Counted from the first letter of the stretch, positions 14,609-23,032 are shown. The stretch: 31,661 nt of DNA from JAFKKS01 sp039808325 (GCA_039808325.1 JBDHSU010000032.1:1-31661); one strand, 5' to 3'. Program-made: numbers and translations. Notes: a model not told the origin generated them from the letters alone.

Positions 14609-16084
14609 TCAGCCTTTTTTCTGTTTGCGGCTTTGATCCACCAGGCCGGACGTACTCTGCCCGGCGACGAGTTCCACCAGCCGAACCTCACCGCCATCGG
14701 CCTCGACCAGTTCGCGGCCAACCACCTGATCCAAACGGTAATCCGCTCCCTTGACAAGCACCATGGGGCGCACACGACGGATCAGTTCAAGCGGCGTCGC
14801 CTCGTCGAACACGACCACGAGATCGACGGCCTCCAGAGCCGCGAGGACTTCGGCGCGCGCCTGCTGGCTCTGGATCGGGCGGCCCGGTCCTTTCAACGCG
14901 GCGACGGAGCGGTCGCTATTGAGACCAACCACCAGGCGATCGCACGTGGCCCGCGACTCGGTCAGGAGCTTGATGTGCCCGGGATGCAGCAGATCGAAGC
15001 AACCGTTGGTAAATCCGATGCGCAGGCCGTGCCTGCGCCATTCGTCGACCAGGTCCACCGCGGCGCGTGAGTCGTAGAAAACCTTTTGTTCGGTGGCCAA
15101 CACGGCGTGCGGCAGGATGCGAGCGCGCAATTCGGCGGCGGAACAGGTCGCCGTGCCGCGCTTGCCGACCACGACGGCGGCCGCGGCGTTGGCCGCCCGC
15201 GTCGCCATTTCGAGGTCGGCTCCCATGGCGAGCAGCATCGAAAGCGTCGCCGCAACGGTATCGCCCGGCCCGGAGACATCGCGCACCCGGACCGGATAGG
15301 CGGGGACATGCACCGGCGCCATGCCGTGCCGGTAAAGCGTCACCCCATCCTCGCTCCGCGTCACCAGGACCGCCTCGCATTCCGCCGCAGCGGCAAGGAT
15401 CTCGGCTGCGGTTGCGACCTCCTCGTCCGTACGCGCCGCGCGGCGCGTCGCCTCGGCAAGCTCCTTGCGGTTGGGCGTGACCAACGTGGCGCCGCGATAA
15501 ATCGAAAAATCGGCCCCCTTCGGGTCGACGATCACCGGCTTTCCGAGCGCGCGCGCCGCATCGATCGCCGCGCGCACGACCCGGGGCGTCAGCGTCCCCT
15601 TGGCGTAGTCGGAAAGAACGACGGCGCCAGCGCGCGGCAATAGCACGTGAATTTGCGCGATCAGTGCGTCCGCGATGGCGTCATCGACGGCCGCGGCATT
15701 TTCCCAATCCGCCCGCAGCAAATGCGTCGAATGGTGCTCGGAAACGAACCGCACCTTGCGCGTCGTCGGCCGCGACGCATCGACGATCAACGCCGCCTCG
15801 ATGTCGGGCTCGGCCTCCAGGCTGGAGCGCAATGTCCGGCCGGTCTCATCGTCGCCAACCACGCCGACGAACAGGCACCGCCCGCCGAGGCTAGCGATAT
15901 TGCGCGCGACGTTGCCAGCGCCGCCGATCTCGGCCTGCTGCCAGCGCACGGCGATAACCGGCGTCGCCGCCTCTGGCGAAATACGCGAGACGTCGCCGTA
16001 GACGAACTCGTCCAGCATGAGGTCGCCGACGCACAGCACCGTTTGCGCGCCAAGGCGAGAGAGGATGTCTTCAAAGCTCTGCAT
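14609..16084 (-). CDS. hldE: Bifunctional heptose-7-phosphate kinase / heptose-1-phosphate adenylyltransferase
   Basis: HldE phosphorylates D-glycero-beta-D-manno-heptose 7-phosphate at C1 and later, after GmhB removes the 7-phosphate, adenylylates the 1-phosphate. Both domains are present in 491 residues. The PfkB-type kinase (about 10-320) has ISPEAATPVI, GGAGNVARN (54-62), LSDYAKG and the catalytic DVSGPGDTV (269-277, Asp275). The cytidylyltransferase-like domain (about 355-485) has GFTNGCFDLLHPGH (357-370) and a late KGADY segment. The start at 16084 is 5 bases past the hldD stop, so the two are almost certainly coupled. The frame is open far upstream, but that part lies inside hldD in another frame and is not coding. 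The family size is about 475, so this is full length. Confidence 0.96.
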   Translation of the reverse strand: MQSFEDILSRLGAQTVLCVGDLMLDEFVYGDVSRISPEAATPVIAVRWQQAEIGGAGNVARNIASLGGRCLFVGVVGDDETGRTLRSSLEAEPDIEAALIVDASRPTTRKVRFVSEHHSTHLLRADWENAAAVDDAIADALIAQIHVLLPRAGAVVLSDYAKGTLTPRVVRAAIDAARALGKPVIVDPKGADFSIYRGATLVTPNRKELAEATRRAARTDEEVATAAEILAAAAECEAVLVTRSEDGVTLYRHGMAPVHVPAYPVRVRDVSGPGDTVAATLSMLLAMGADLEMATRAANAAAAVVVGKRGTATCSAAELRARILPHAVLATEQKVFYDSRAAVDLVDEWRRHGLRIGFTNGCFDLLHPGHIKLLTESRATCDRLVVGLNSDRSVAALKGPGRPIQSQQARAEVLAALEAVDLVVVFDEATPLELIRRVRPMVLVKGADYRLDQVVGRELVEADGGEVRLVELVAGQSTSGLVDQSRKQKKG

Positions 16085-16089
16085 GGCCG

Positions 16090-17070
16090 CTAGCGATAAG
16101 GGTCGGGAGCGGCGAGATGCTGCGTCACGTAGCGCGCGACCGCAGCGGCAAGCGGTGTAAAGTCCGCGTTGTAGCCGGCCCCGCGCAGCTTCTCGACCGA
16201 AGCTTGCGTGAAATATTGGTATCGCGGGCGCAGCGTCTCCGGCATGTCGATATATTCGATGCGCGGCGCCTGCCCGAGCGCCTCGAACAGGGCGACGATC
16301 AGTTCGCGGAAGGTTCCGGCCTTGCCGGTGCCGACATTGAACAGCCCCGACACGGACGGGCTCTCCAACAGCCAGCGCATCACCGCCGTCGCATCCTCGA
16401 CGGAGACGAAATCGCGTTTCTGATCGCCATGCGCGATGCCCGCGCGATAGGATTTGAAAAGGCGCACCGCCCGGCCCGCCTTCGCATCCTCGAAAACGGT
16501 CGCAAGGACACTTTTCATATGTCCCTTGTGATATTCGTTGGCGCCGAAGACGTTGAAAAACTTCAACCCGGCCCATTGCGGCGGCAGATCGCGGTTTTTT
16601 TCCGCTCGCTCGGCCACAACCAGGTCGAACAGGTGCTTGCTCCAGCCGTAGAGGTTGAGCGGCTGCAGGCGCCGCAACGCCGCCACGGACGCATCGTCGA
16701 CGAAGCCCTGCTCGCCTGCCCCATATGTGGCGGCCGATGACGCATAGATGAAGCGCGTGCGCGTCTTGGCGCACCAGTCGAGCAGCGCGAGGGACAGCTT
16801 GAAGTTCGTCGCCATCACCTCGTCGGCGTCCGTCGCCGTCGTATCGGAATTGGCGCCGAGATGAACGATGGCCTCGAGCTTGCGTCCTTCCAGCCATCGG
16901 GCGAGATCGGGCGGTGGAATAAAATCCGCGATCCGGCGGTTGCGCAAATTTCGCCATTTATCGCCGGTACCGAGGACATCACTGATCACGACATCGCCGC
17001 GGCCGCCGTCGTTGAGATCGGCGACCAGATTGGACCCTATGAATCCGGCACCGCCGGTGACAAGCAACAT
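16090..17070 (-). CDS. hldD: ADP-L-glycero-D-manno-heptose 6-epimerase
   Basis: HldD is the last step of ADP-heptose synthesis, epimerising C6 to give ADP-L-glycero-D-manno-heptose for the LPS inner core. The 326-residue short-chain epimerase has the NADP-binding GGAGFIGSN (6-14), the ADP-heptose-epimerase LGANSDTTATD (71-81), the active-site SSAATYG (111-117) and YGWSK with Tyr141 and Lys145. FFNVFGANEYHKGHMKSV-like sequence (KFFNVFGANEYHKGH) near residue 172 is typical of this family. The ATG at 17070 is preferred over an adjacent TTG at 17073. It is the first gene of the minus-strand run continuing with hldE and is divergent from waaF across 159 bases. Confidence 0.96.
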   Translation of the reverse strand: MLLVTGGAGFIGSNLVADLNDGGRGDVVISDVLGTGDKWRNLRNRRIADFIPPPDLARWLEGRKLEAIVHLGANSDTTATDADEVMATNFKLSLALLDWCAKTRTRFIYASSAATYGAGEQGFVDDASVAALRRLQPLNLYGWSKHLFDLVVAERAEKNRDLPPQWAGLKFFNVFGANEYHKGHMKSVLATVFEDAKAGRAVRLFKSYRAGIAHGDQKRDFVSVEDATAVMRWLLESPSVSGLFNVGTGKAGTFRELIVALFEALGQAPRIEYIDMPETLRPRYQYFTQASVEKLRGAGYNADFTPLAAAVARYVTQHLAAPDPYR

Positions 17071-17133
17071 CAAATCCCGCCCGTTGCGGCCCGTTCAGCC
17101 CGCTGTCCTTTGCCCCAGCCGGGCCCCAGGCGC

Positions 17134-17162
17134 AATATCGGTGCACTTCCACGGCGCCCCAA
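17134..17162 (-). promoter_or_regulatory. Weak candidate promoter for hldD-hldE
   Basis: On the minus strand TTGGGG (17162-17157), 17 bases and GATATT (17139-17134) lie in the hldD/waaF divergent gap, about 65 bases before the hldD start. The -35 box is poor. The rest of this gap is GC-rich and I see no convincing plus-strand promoter for waaF. Confidence 0.3.
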
Positions 17163-17229
17163 GTCGGCGACCCTGGACAGGGCAAGCGGCCCAGAGTACC
17201 GGTTCGCGGCCTCAATCGGCAGCCCGTTG

Positions 17230-18315
17230 ATGGACACCCGCTATCCGTTCCCGCCCCTCGCCCCCGAATCGGGGACCGAGGACACGCGCCCGATCCTCCT
17301 GGTTCCCTATATGTGGATCGGCGATTTCGTGCGCTGCCACACCGTCGTTCAGCTTCTGAAGGCGCGCTGGCCGGAACGGCCGATCGATGTGCTGACGCCG
17401 CCCTTGAATGCGCCGCTCTTGGACTACATGCCCGGGGTGCGCCAAGGCATCGTCGCGGATCTGCGACACAACCGGCTCGACCTCTTCCGTCACCCCCAGC
17501 TCGCTTCGCGCCTGCGACGCGAGGCTTATGGCACCGCGTTGGTCATGTCCCGCAAATGGAAGGCGGCGTGGGCCCCCTTTCTTGCCGGTATCCCGGAACG
17601 CATCGGCTTTATCGGGGAAGCCCGCTACGTCCTCCTGAACGACAAGCGCTGGGGCGAGCACAAGCTGCCCCGCCAAATCGACCAATGCGCCGTGCTCGCC
17701 CTGCCGCCGGGCGCGCCTTTGCCGGGCGCCTGGCCGGAGCCACGCCTCCGCGTTCCGCTCGCGGACACTACCGCTTGGAAAACCAGGCGCGGCTTGGCCG
17801 GGGGCGTCCGTTCGATCGCGCTCGCGCCAGGAGCCGTCGGACCATCGAAGCGCTGGCCGGCCGCATACTATGCCGAGGTCGCCCAAGCTCTCATCGCGCA
17901 AGGTTGGCTCGTTTGGGTGGTCGGCGGCCCGAACGAGACCCCGATCGCGCGCGAGATCGTCGCAGCCGCCGGCGCCCAGGCTCACGACGTCACCGGCCGT
18001 GATTTGCGCGAGGGCATCCTTGCGCTGGCCGCGGCCGATTTCGTGCTCTCGAACGATTCCGGCCTGCTGCATGTCGCGGCGGCCATCGGGACGCCAACGG
18101 CGGGTATTTTCGGACCGACGAGCCCGCAGCTTTGGGCGCCGCTCAACCCCCTCGCGGCGACGATCGAAACACGGACCGAGGTGCCGTGCCGCCCGTGCCA
18201 TGAGCCGACATGCCGCTTCGGCCATCACCGCTGCATGCGCGACATCTCGGCGGCGCAAGTGCTCGACACCATCGCGAGGGTCGCCGTGCGGCATCAACAT
18301 GCGGCAACGCCTTAA
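17230..18315 (+). CDS. waaF: LPS heptosyltransferase II
   Basis: WaaF (glycosyltransferase family 9) transfers the second L,D-heptose from ADP-heptose to heptose I of the inner core at the cytoplasmic face. The 361-residue protein has the N-terminal acceptor domain opening ILLVPYMWIGDFVRCH (22-37; Asp32 is the expected catalytic acid/base). The C-terminal donor domain has LAPGAVGPSKRWP and FVLSNDSGLLHVAAAIGTPT, then FGPTSP. The cysteine-rich tail CRPCHEPTCRFGHHRCM is a hallmark of heptosyltransferase II. The start at 17230 gives a short leader before the fold; the frame is open upstream to 16861, but that lies antisense to hldD. Its end overlaps gmhB by 17 bases. Confidence 0.92.
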   Translation: MDTRYPFPPLAPESGTEDTRPILLVPYMWIGDFVRCHTVVQLLKARWPERPIDVLTPPLNAPLLDYMPGVRQGIVADLRHNRLDLFRHPQLASRLRREAYGTALVMSRKWKAAWAPFLAGIPERIGFIGEARYVLLNDKRWGEHKLPRQIDQCAVLALPPGAPLPGAWPEPRLRVPLADTTAWKTRRGLAGGVRSIALAPGAVGPSKRWPAAYYAEVAQALIAQGWLVWVVGGPNETPIAREIVAAAGAQAHDVTGRDLREGILALAAADFVLSNDSGLLHVAAAIGTPTAGIFGPTSPQLWAPLNPLAATIETRTEVPCRPCHEPTCRFGHHRCMRDISAAQVLDTIARVAVRHQHAATP

Positions 18316-18871
18316 CTTGCACGCCGCCGCAGCCCGGCACCCCGAAAGCGCGCAGCGACGGCCGGCCGCATTTCTCGACCGCGACGGCGTGCTCAATCAC
18401 GATGACGGCTTCATCGCCAACCCCGAGCGGATACGCTGGATCGACGGCGCCGCACGCGCCGTGCGGCGCCTCAACGCTGCCGGCTATTTCGTCTTCATCG
18501 TCACCAATCAATCGGGCGTGGCACGGGGCCTGTTCAGTGAAGCGCAAGCCGAAGCGGTAAACACCTTCATCTGCGCACGTCTCGCCACCGATGGCGCCCG
18601 CGTCGACGATGTGCGTTTCTGTCCGCACCATCCCGAGGGCACACACGAGGCCTATCGCAAGGTTTGCGACTGGCGCAAACCGGGCGCCGGGATGCTTCTG
18701 GATTTAATGCGCGCATGGCCGGTGGAGCGCTCGGGCAGCTTCATGATCGGCGACCGGGAAACCGACCTGCGGGCGGCGCAGACCGCCGGCATCAGAGGCT
18801 ACCTATTCCCCGGCGGCGATCTCGAAACCTTCGTCGAAAGCTGCCTCGTCGCCATGGCCGCGAAAGCCTGA
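18299..18871 (+). CDS. gmhB: D-glycero-beta-D-manno-heptose 1,7-bisphosphate 7-phosphatase
   Basis: GmhB removes the 7-phosphate between the two HldE reactions. The 190-residue HAD-superfamily phosphatase has motif I FLDRDGVLN (25-33, Asp27 nucleophile and Asp29 acid/base), motif II TNQSGVARG (69-77), RKPGAGM (126-132) and motif III GDRETDL. The zinc loop is unusual: the E. coli pattern C-P-H-H...C-D-C-R-K-P reads C108-P-H110-H...C123-D-W125-R-K-P here, so the fourth zinc ligand is Trp. The start ATG at 18299 lies 17 bases inside the end of waaF, suggesting coupling. Its end is 12 bases from the convergent waaC with no terminator between. Confidence 0.92.
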   Translation: MRQRLNLHAAAARHPESAQRRPAAFLDRDGVLNHDDGFIANPERIRWIDGAARAVRRLNAAGYFVFIVTNQSGVARGLFSEAQAEAVNTFICARLATDGARVDDVRFCPHHPEGTHEAYRKVCDWRKPGAGMLLDLMRAWPVERSGSFMIGDRETDLRAAQTAGIRGYLFPGGDLETFVESCLVAMAAKA

Positions 18872-18883
18872 CCGCCGAGCCTC

Positions 18884-19873
18884 TCAGATCGCTTTCGATG
18901 CAACGGGCGCTCGCCCGCCGCGACCAGCGAGCAGGCGCCGATAGGCGGTGATGACATCTTCCGCGCTCGGCATCTGTCCGTCCTCGCCGAGCGTGACGAT
19001 CGGCCCGCTCCCGCGCGGCCCCGTCAAACGCGGCACGCTTTTCACGAAGATCGAAACGAGAGGGACCTGGAAGGCCGCGGCAAGATGCGTCAGCCCCGTA
19101 TCGAGGCCGATGACGATCGCGGCGTTCGCAATAAGCGCGGCAACCTCATCGAGCGGACGGCGGTCGGCAACCGACGCCGTATTGCCGATCGCATTCGCGA
19201 GGCGCTCGCTGCGCGCGTGCTCTTGGGCGTCACCCCATAGCAGCAGGGTGTCAAGGCCGTCCTGCGCCAACGCGCGGCCGACGGACACCCAGCGCTCCTC
19301 GGGCCACTCCTTCTCCGCACGCGCGGACCCGTGCAGAAGCAGAGCGTAGCGGCGCCGCGGCGCGGCCTGGGATGCCGGGCGCAGGCCGTAGTCGATCTCA
19401 CCGCTCGCCGTGTAGCCGAGCGCCAGCGCGGTGAGTTCGCGGTTACGTTCGATCGCGTGCTTGTCGCGCGAGACTTGATGACGCACGTCGTAAAGGGACG
19501 AGGCTAACGCCTCGCGCACGCTTCCGCGCCCATAACCGTGATGCGGGCCATGCGCCGCACGCGCCACGAGCGCGGAACGCACCAGCCCCTGCGCGTCGAC
19601 GATGACGTCATAGTCGCGCGCGCGCATGCGGCCCAAGAAGCTCTCGATCTCGCGCCAGGTCTCGATCCGATACAGCGTCTTGCGCCAACGCCGTGCCGCG
19701 ACAGGAATGATGTCATCGACACCCGGATGCAGCCGCGCCAGCGGAACGTAAAGTTCTTCGACCGCCCAGGTGATCCGGTCGCCCGGCCGGTGCAGGCGAG
19801 CGTCGGTGACAGCGGGCATATGATGGATCACGTCACCGAGGGACGATGTCTTGACGAACAATATTTCAGCCAT
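18884..19873 (-). CDS. waaC: LPS heptosyltransferase I
   Basis: WaaC adds the first L,D-heptose to Kdo of the inner core. The 329-residue family 9 glycosyltransferase starts AEILFVKTSSLGDVIHHMPA, the standard WaaC opening with the catalytic Asp14. WAVEELYVPLARLHPGVDDIIPV and RWRKTLYRIETW follow, as in heptosyltransferase I. The donor domain has LLLHGSARAEKEWPEERW and VIGLDTGLTHLAAAFQVPLVSIF. It lacks the cysteine tail seen in WaaF. The start at 19873 is chosen because the conserved strand begins at residue 3; the frame is open to 19909 with an arginine-rich extension. It is convergent with gmhB and divergent from galE across a 147-base gap holding two inverted repeats. Confidence 0.93.
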   Translation of the reverse strand: MAEILFVKTSSLGDVIHHMPAVTDARLHRPGDRITWAVEELYVPLARLHPGVDDIIPVAARRWRKTLYRIETWREIESFLGRMRARDYDVIVDAQGLVRSALVARAAHGPHHGYGRGSVREALASSLYDVRHQVSRDKHAIERNRELTALALGYTASGEIDYGLRPASQAAPRRRYALLLHGSARAEKEWPEERWVSVGRALAQDGLDTLLLWGDAQEHARSERLANAIGNTASVADRRPLDEVAALIANAAIVIGLDTGLTHLAAAFQVPLVSIFVKSVPRLTGPRGSGPIVTLGEDGQMPSAEDVITAYRRLLAGRGGRAPVASKAI

Positions 19874-19895
19874 GACCGCGCGCCGCCTCAGGCCC

Positions 19896-19910
19896 CTTGC
19901 GGGCCGCAAG
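19896..19910. repeat. Perfect 15-base inverted repeat in the waaC/galE divergent gap
   Basis: CTTGCGG, G, CCGCAAG is a perfect seven-base-arm palindrome with one central base, 22 bases upstream of the waaC start. Its position in a divergent gap is what an operator would have, but no promoter boxes around it are convincing, and GC-rich palindromes arise by chance in such DNA. Confidence 0.4.
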
Positions 19911-19982
19911 TGACGATACGGTAAGGGAAATTCCGATCGATGGGCGACTCTCGCATGGCTGTAACCTCGCGTTCACCCGCAG

Positions 19983-20015
19983 CCTCTACGTTGAGCTGGG
20001 CTCAATTCCTAGAGG
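19983..20015 (+). promoter_or_regulatory. galE leader hairpin containing the ribosome binding site
   Basis: CCTCTA (19983-19988) pairs with TAGAGG (20010-20015), and inside it TTGAGC (19991-19996) pairs with GCTCAA (20000-20005) around a TGG loop. This gives 12 pairs with one small internal loop. The only Shine-Dalgarno-like sequence for galE (AGAGG) is in the outer 3' arm, 5 bases before the ATG at 20021, and TTTT follows the stem. In RNA this could hide the ribosome site or act as an attenuator. In DNA the inner TTGAGC-N3-GCTCAA could be an operator. Structure is read by eye only. Confidence 0.5.
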
Positions 20016-20020
20016 TTTTC

Positions 20021-21034
20021 ATGGCGATCCTGGTCACCGGCGGAGCCGGCTATATCGGCAGCCACATGGTGCATGCGCTGGCGGACGCCGGCGAATCCGT
20101 CGTCGTACTGGATAACCTCTCGACCGGCTTTCGCGAGGCGATCCCCGGCGGCATCCAGCTTTTCGTCGGCGATACCGGCGATCAAAGCCTGGTTTCGGCG
20201 ATCATGAAAGCCTGCGATGTGGACGCGATCATTCATTTCGCGGCATCGATCGTGGTGCCGGATTCGGTGCGCGACCCGCTCGGATATTACCGCAACAATA
20301 CCGCCAATGCGCGCGCCCTGATCGAGGCCGCCGTTCAAAACGGCGTCAAGCATTTCATCTTCTCGTCGACCGCCGCCGTCTACGGCAACCCGGCCGACGT
20401 TCCGGTGACGGAAGAATCGCCGACGGTCCCGATGTCACCTTACGGCACGTCGAAGCTGATGACCGAGATCATGCTGCACGATGTCGCGCGCGCGCACGAC
20501 CTGGGTCACGTCATTCTCCGTTACTTCAACGTCGCCGGCGCCGATCCGCAGCGACGCACCGGGCAATCGACGCCATTGGCGACGCACCTGATCAAGGTCG
20601 CGGTGCAGACGGCGCTCGGCTTGCGGCCGCAGATGGAAGTGTTCGGCACGGACTACCCGACGCCGGACGGCACCTGCGTGCGCGATTACATCCACGTGAC
20701 CGACCTGGTCCGGGCGCACGCTTCGGCGCTGGCGCATCTGCGGCGCGGCGGCCCGAACCTCACGCTGAACTGCGGGTATGGCCGCGGCTATTCCGTCTTG
20801 CAAGTGGTCGAGGCGGTGAAGCGCGCGGCCGGCCGTGATTTCGCCGTGCGCTATTCGCCGCGCCGGGCGGGCGACCCCGCCACGATCGTCGCCGCAGCTC
20901 AGCGGGCGCGCCAGATTCTCAACTGGCGGCCGGCCTACGACGATCTCGACGTCATCGTCGGGCACGCCCTCGCCTGGGAGGAACATCTCGCGGCCACGGA
21001 GCGCCATGCCCAAGCCGGCGCTCGCTCGGCCTAA
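20021..21034 (+). CDS. galE: UDP-glucose 4-epimerase
   Basis: GalE interconverts UDP-glucose and UDP-galactose (sometimes the N-acetyl forms) with bound NAD, supplying sugars for LPS or exopolysaccharide. The 337-residue extended short-chain protein has the NAD motif GGAGYIGSH (7-15), LDNLSTG (30-36), the active-site FSSTAAVYG (114-122) and YGTSK (141-145; Tyr141, Lys145). DGTCVRDYIHVTDLVRAH and the late YSPRRAGDPATIVA are diagnostic of GalE. The start at 20021 follows AGAGG and begins exactly at the first strand; an in-frame ATG at 19940 would add a leader of 27 residues with no equivalent. It lies between core-heptose genes and an MsbA-like exporter, consistent with an envelope role. Confidence 0.95.
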   Translation: MAILVTGGAGYIGSHMVHALADAGESVVVLDNLSTGFREAIPGGIQLFVGDTGDQSLVSAIMKACDVDAIIHFAASIVVPDSVRDPLGYYRNNTANARALIEAAVQNGVKHFIFSSTAAVYGNPADVPVTEESPTVPMSPYGTSKLMTEIMLHDVARAHDLGHVILRYFNVAGADPQRRTGQSTPLATHLIKVAVQTALGLRPQMEVFGTDYPTPDGTCVRDYIHVTDLVRAHASALAHLRRGGPNLTLNCGYGRGYSVLQVVEAVKRAAGRDFAVRYSPRRAGDPATIVAAAQRARQILNWRPAYDDLDVIVGHALAWEEHLAATERHAQAGARSA

Positions 21035-21083
21035 GCGGGCGGCTCGCTCTCGGACCCTCCAGGACCCAGCTTGCCGGGCGTTT

Positions 21084-21117
21084 TTCCTTGAACTGCCGGG
21101 ACTAAGCGGGCAAGGAA
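21084..21117. repeat. Inverted repeat between galE and the ABC exporter
   Basis: TTCCTTG (21084-21090) and CAAGGAA (21111-21117) are perfect seven-base arms around 20 bases, in the 132-base gap. There is no T-run after the second arm on the plus strand, so it does not look like a galE terminator. It could be a binding site or chance. Confidence 0.3.
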
Positions 21118-21166
21118 CGCGGGCCTCGGCCGCGCGCCGCGGAGATGTATCCTTGCTGGGCGAGTT

Positions 21167-22984
21167 ATGCGCGACCTTCTCGACAATCCGCTGGCGCTAA
21201 GCTCGCAAACCACAACCGCGCTCGTGCGCCGGCTGGTGAGCGACTACGGCCGCGCCTATTGGCGGCGCTACGCCCTCGCCTTCGCGTTGATGGCGGTGTC
21301 GGCGGGCTGCACCGCGCTGACCGCATACTTGATCGGCCAGGTCATCAATGCCGCCTATGTGTCGCGCAGCATGCACGGCATCGTCGTTCTCTGCGTCTCC
21401 GTCATCGCCATATTCGCGGCCAAGGGCATCGCCACCTACGGCCACGCCGTCATCCTCGCGCGCATCGGCAATCGCATCATCGCCGACAACCAGCGGCGAA
21501 TGTATTCCAAGCTGTTGAGCGAAAGCCTCTCCTTCTTCGCCAACCGACATTCGTCCGAGTTCATGTCACGGTTGAACACGGGAGCGATCGCGGCGAGTCA
21601 AGTTCTCAACCTGCTCACGACAGCCATCGGGCGCGATCTCCTGTCACTGATCGGCCTCATCGCCGTCATGGTGGTGCAGGATCCGCTGCTGTCGCTTGTG
21701 GCGCTCGTTGTTCTTCCACCCGCCATGTTCGTCCTGCGCAAGCTGATCCGGCGCGCGCGGACGGTGGCATACAATCAGTTCGTCGGCGGCACGCGCGTTC
21801 TGGAGTCCTTGCAGGAGACGCTGCAAGGCATCCGCACGGTCAAGGCGTTCACGCTCGAAGACGAGATGCAGCGGCGCGTGGACGAGAACATCGCAACAGT
21901 CGAGCGCGCTTCGAACCAGATGGCGCGCGTCGCGAACCGCTCCAGTCCGCTGATGGAAACCCTCGGCGGCCTCGCGATCGGCCTCGTCATTCTCTATTCC
22001 GGCTACCGCGTCATCGTAACGAACGCCGCGCCCGGCGAATTCTTCTCTTTCATCACCGCGTTCCTGCTCGCTTACGAGCCGGGCAAGCGGCTGGCGCGGC
22101 TCAATATCGATCTCAACTCCGCGCTCGTCGGCGTGCGCGTCCTGTTCGACCTGATCGACAGCCCTTCGAGCGAGCCCGACGAAACCGGCAAACAGCCCCT
22201 GGTCCTCAAGGATGCGAAGATCGAATTCGATCGCGTCGGATTCTTCTATCGCACCGATGAAGCCGTATTGCGCGATATGACGTTCGTCGCCGAGCCGGGC
22301 CAGGTCACCGCGCTCGTCGGCCCCTCAGGCGGCGGCAAATCGACCGTCCTCAATCTCATCCTTCGCTTTTACGACCCGAGCAGCGGCCGCATCCTGATCG
22401 ACAGGCAGGATATCGCAAATACCGACCGGCAATCGCTGCGCCGGCAGATCGCCTATGTCGGGCAGGATGTTTTTCTTTTCCGCGGCACGATCCGCGAGAA
22501 CATCGCGTTCGGACGCCTCGGCGCGAGCGATGCGGAAATCCAGGCGGCCGCCACAGCAGCGTTTGCTCATGATTTCATCATGCGCTTCCCGCGCGGCTAC
22601 GACACGCCGGTCGGCGAACATGGCCTGCAGCTTTCCGGCGGCCAGCGCCAGCGGATCGCGATCGCGCGCGCGCTCGTCAAGGATGCACCCATCATTCTGC
22701 TCGACGAGGCGACGGCGGCACTCGACAGCGAGTCGGAGCAGGAGGTCCAGCGCGCCATTGCCCGGCTTTGCGAAGGACGCACGACGCTCGTCATCGCGCA
22801 CCGCCTCTCGACGATCATGCATGCCGACTGCATCCATGTGATCGAGAACGGGCGCATCACCGAATCCGGCCGGCACGACGAACTGCTGCGGCAGGGCGGG
22901 CGCTACGCGTTCTTCTACCGCCTGCAACTGCAGGAAAGCCGGAACGATCCGGCCAGCAAGCCCGCTCCGGCCCCCGCGAAATAG
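21167..22984 (+). CDS. ABC exporter, fused permease and ATPase (MsbA-like lipid A/core flippase)
   Basis: A 605-residue half-transporter that works as a homodimer. The type I exporter membrane domain (about 35-325, six helices) includes the coupling region SLQETLQGIRTVKAFTLE. The nucleotide-binding domain has Walker A GPSGGGKST (385-393), Q-loop Gln433, signature LSGGQ (489-493), Walker B IILLDE (509-514, Glu514 catalytic) and switch His545. The family includes MsbA, which flips lipid A-core to the outer leaflet, and many drug and polysaccharide exporters. Location directly after galE and the heptose/core genes favours an LPS role but does not prove it. A proline/alanine-rich tail ends the protein. 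The Shine-Dalgarno is weak (GGGCGAG). Confidence 0.92.
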   Translation: MRDLLDNPLALSSQTTTALVRRLVSDYGRAYWRRYALAFALMAVSAGCTALTAYLIGQVINAAYVSRSMHGIVVLCVSVIAIFAAKGIATYGHAVILARIGNRIIADNQRRMYSKLLSESLSFFANRHSSEFMSRLNTGAIAASQVLNLLTTAIGRDLLSLIGLIAVMVVQDPLLSLVALVVLPPAMFVLRKLIRRARTVAYNQFVGGTRVLESLQETLQGIRTVKAFTLEDEMQRRVDENIATVERASNQMARVANRSSPLMETLGGLAIGLVILYSGYRVIVTNAAPGEFFSFITAFLLAYEPGKRLARLNIDLNSALVGVRVLFDLIDSPSSEPDETGKQPLVLKDAKIEFDRVGFFYRTDEAVLRDMTFVAEPGQVTALVGPSGGGKSTVLNLILRFYDPSSGRILIDRQDIANTDRQSLRRQIAYVGQDVFLFRGTIRENIAFGRLGASDAEIQAAATAAFAHDFIMRFPRGYDTPVGEHGLQLSGGQRQRIAIARALVKDAPIILLDEATAALDSESEQEVQRAIARLCEGRTTLVIAHRLSTIMHADCIHVIENGRITESGRHDELLRQGGRYAFFYRLQLQESRNDPASKPAPAPAK

Positions 22985-23003
22985 CTTCTATCCCTTCCCG
23001 CGA

Positions 23004-23032
23004 TTGACCGGGCGTGCGGCGCGTTCTATGCG
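23004..23032 (+). promoter_or_regulatory. Candidate promoter of the FAH-family/idonate dehydrogenase genes
   Basis: TTGACC (23004-23009, five of six), 17 bases, then TATGCG (23027-23032, three of six) lies in the 103-base gap after the ABC exporter. Transcription would start near 23039, about 50 bases before the ATG at 23088. Confidence 0.4.

Noticed and set aside
16085..16957. Upstream extension of the hldE frame to 782 codons
   Set aside because: This part lies inside hldD in another frame and has no homology-like motifs; HldE proteins start at MQSFEDI-like sequence.
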